From: an uncultured Actinomycetes bacterium | GTDB taxonomy: Bacteria; Actinomycetota; Acidimicrobiia; Acidimicrobiales; SZUA-35 | NCBI GenBank assembly: GCA_902826025.1 | Contig: CADEDH010000061.1 | Coordinates: forward strand, 1 to 32,397 | Direction: 5' to 3' | Length of the DNA: 32,397 bases | In this document: one piece after another, positions 32,077 through 32,397 of the stretch | How the letters are laid out: every line of letters begins with the position of its first letter | Position numbering within the stretch: the stretch's first letter is position 1 | Position numbers and translations under genes: made by a program | The notes under the pieces: generated by a model | Seen by the model: the letters and a program-made list of their open reading frames with translations, nothing else | Databases searched by the model: none | What the model was told of the DNA's origin: nothing

Positions 32077-32397
32077 TCAGGCGGCGGCCCAGGCGTCCTG
32101 GGTGGCCTTGAGGGCGGCGTCGTCGAGCTGGACGTAGTCCACCTCGGCCACGGCGGTGTTGAGCCCGTAGTCCATGTAGTGGTCCACGTAGGCGGCCACG
32201 GCCGGGTTGTCGGCGATGCTGGCCTTGCTGACGTAGATGAACAGGTCCCGGGCGAGGGGGTACTCACCGGCGGCGATCGTCTCGGTCGTCGGCTCCACAC
32301 AGGTGCCACCGGCCTCCTCCGACACCGGCAGCATCTTGATGCCGCTGGCCTGGTCGGCGTAGGCGAAGCCGACCCAGCCCAGGCTGGTGTCGTTGGA
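32077..32397 (-). CDS. pstS: Phosphate-binding protein PstS, C-terminal part (cut by window edge)
   Basis: PstS is the extracytoplasmic phosphate receptor that feeds PstC/PstA. The window holds only the last about 106 codons: the frame enters at position 32397 with SNDTSLGWVGFAYADQASG, and ends QDAWAAA. The segments PLARDLFIYVSKASIAD and AAYVDHYMDYGLNTAVAEV fit the C-terminal lobe of PstS-type binding proteins. The start, signal peptide and promoter (where the main PHO box should be) are outside the window. Confidence 0.9.
   Translation of the reverse strand, partial: SNDTSLGWVGFAYADQASGIKMLPVSEEAGGTCVEPTTETIAAGEYPLARDLFIYVSKASIADNPAVAAYVDHYMDYGLNTAVAEVDYVQLDDAALKATQDAWAAA

Overview
The window is high-GC actinobacterial DNA. 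A set of genes together points to a member of Acidimicrobiia or a close relative: a UPF0182 membrane protein, a YlbL-like Lon/PDZ protease, a DUF2342 zincin-like protein, a DivIVA-type coiled-coil protein, and a SenX3/RegX3-type two-component pair next to pst. Taxonomy is inferred from gene content only. Nothing here allows a species call.

Left edge (1-2006): probable remnant of an integrated element. It has a lipoprotein gene of unknown function with visibly lower GC, and the catalytic half of a tyrosine recombinase. Both abut the 3' end of an initiator tRNA-fMet gene on the minus strand, the classical arrangement for tRNA-targeted integration. Chromosomal housekeeping DNA starts at the tRNA.

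2007-7040: tRNA-fMet, a DUF952 protein, a structured non-coding stretch with a perfect 15-bp hairpin, a 33-residue hydrophobic ORF with a strong ribosome binding site, and a 1287-residue SARP/AfsR-like ATPase regulator with an extra C-terminal helix-turn-helix.

7138-20372: msrA, the UPF0182 protein, a DivIVA-like protein whose C-terminus resembles phage minor-head (Mu gpF/SPP1 gp7-like) Cys/His motifs, a secreted or membrane-anchored Lon-like protease, two small unknown proteins, a HEAT-repeat protein, moaE, a membrane-anchored trypsin-fold/PDZ protein that has lost its catalytic triad, an NAD-dependent epimerase, and a DUF2342 protein.

20400-25630: a secreted PhoX-type phosphatase with a PHO-box-like direct repeat upstream, a GNAT acetyltransferase, two divergent ArsR-SRPBCC cassettes (the plus-strand one also carries a RibD/DHFR-like reductase) around a perfect operator-like palindrome, and a VOC protein.

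25679-32397 (minus strand): a complete phosphate uptake and sensing locus in the order pstS (cut by the window edge), pstC, pstA, pstB, two tandem phoU genes, senX3, regX3. A 15-bp stem-loop lies between pstS and pstC. PhoX and its PHO-box-like site suggest that this locus controls the phosphatase a few kilobases away.

Several genes (DUF952, DivIVA-like, moaE, PDZ protein, DUF2342, VOC) have a TANNNT-like -10 element 6-8 bases before the start codon and no Shine-Dalgarno sequence. This suggests frequent leaderless transcription.
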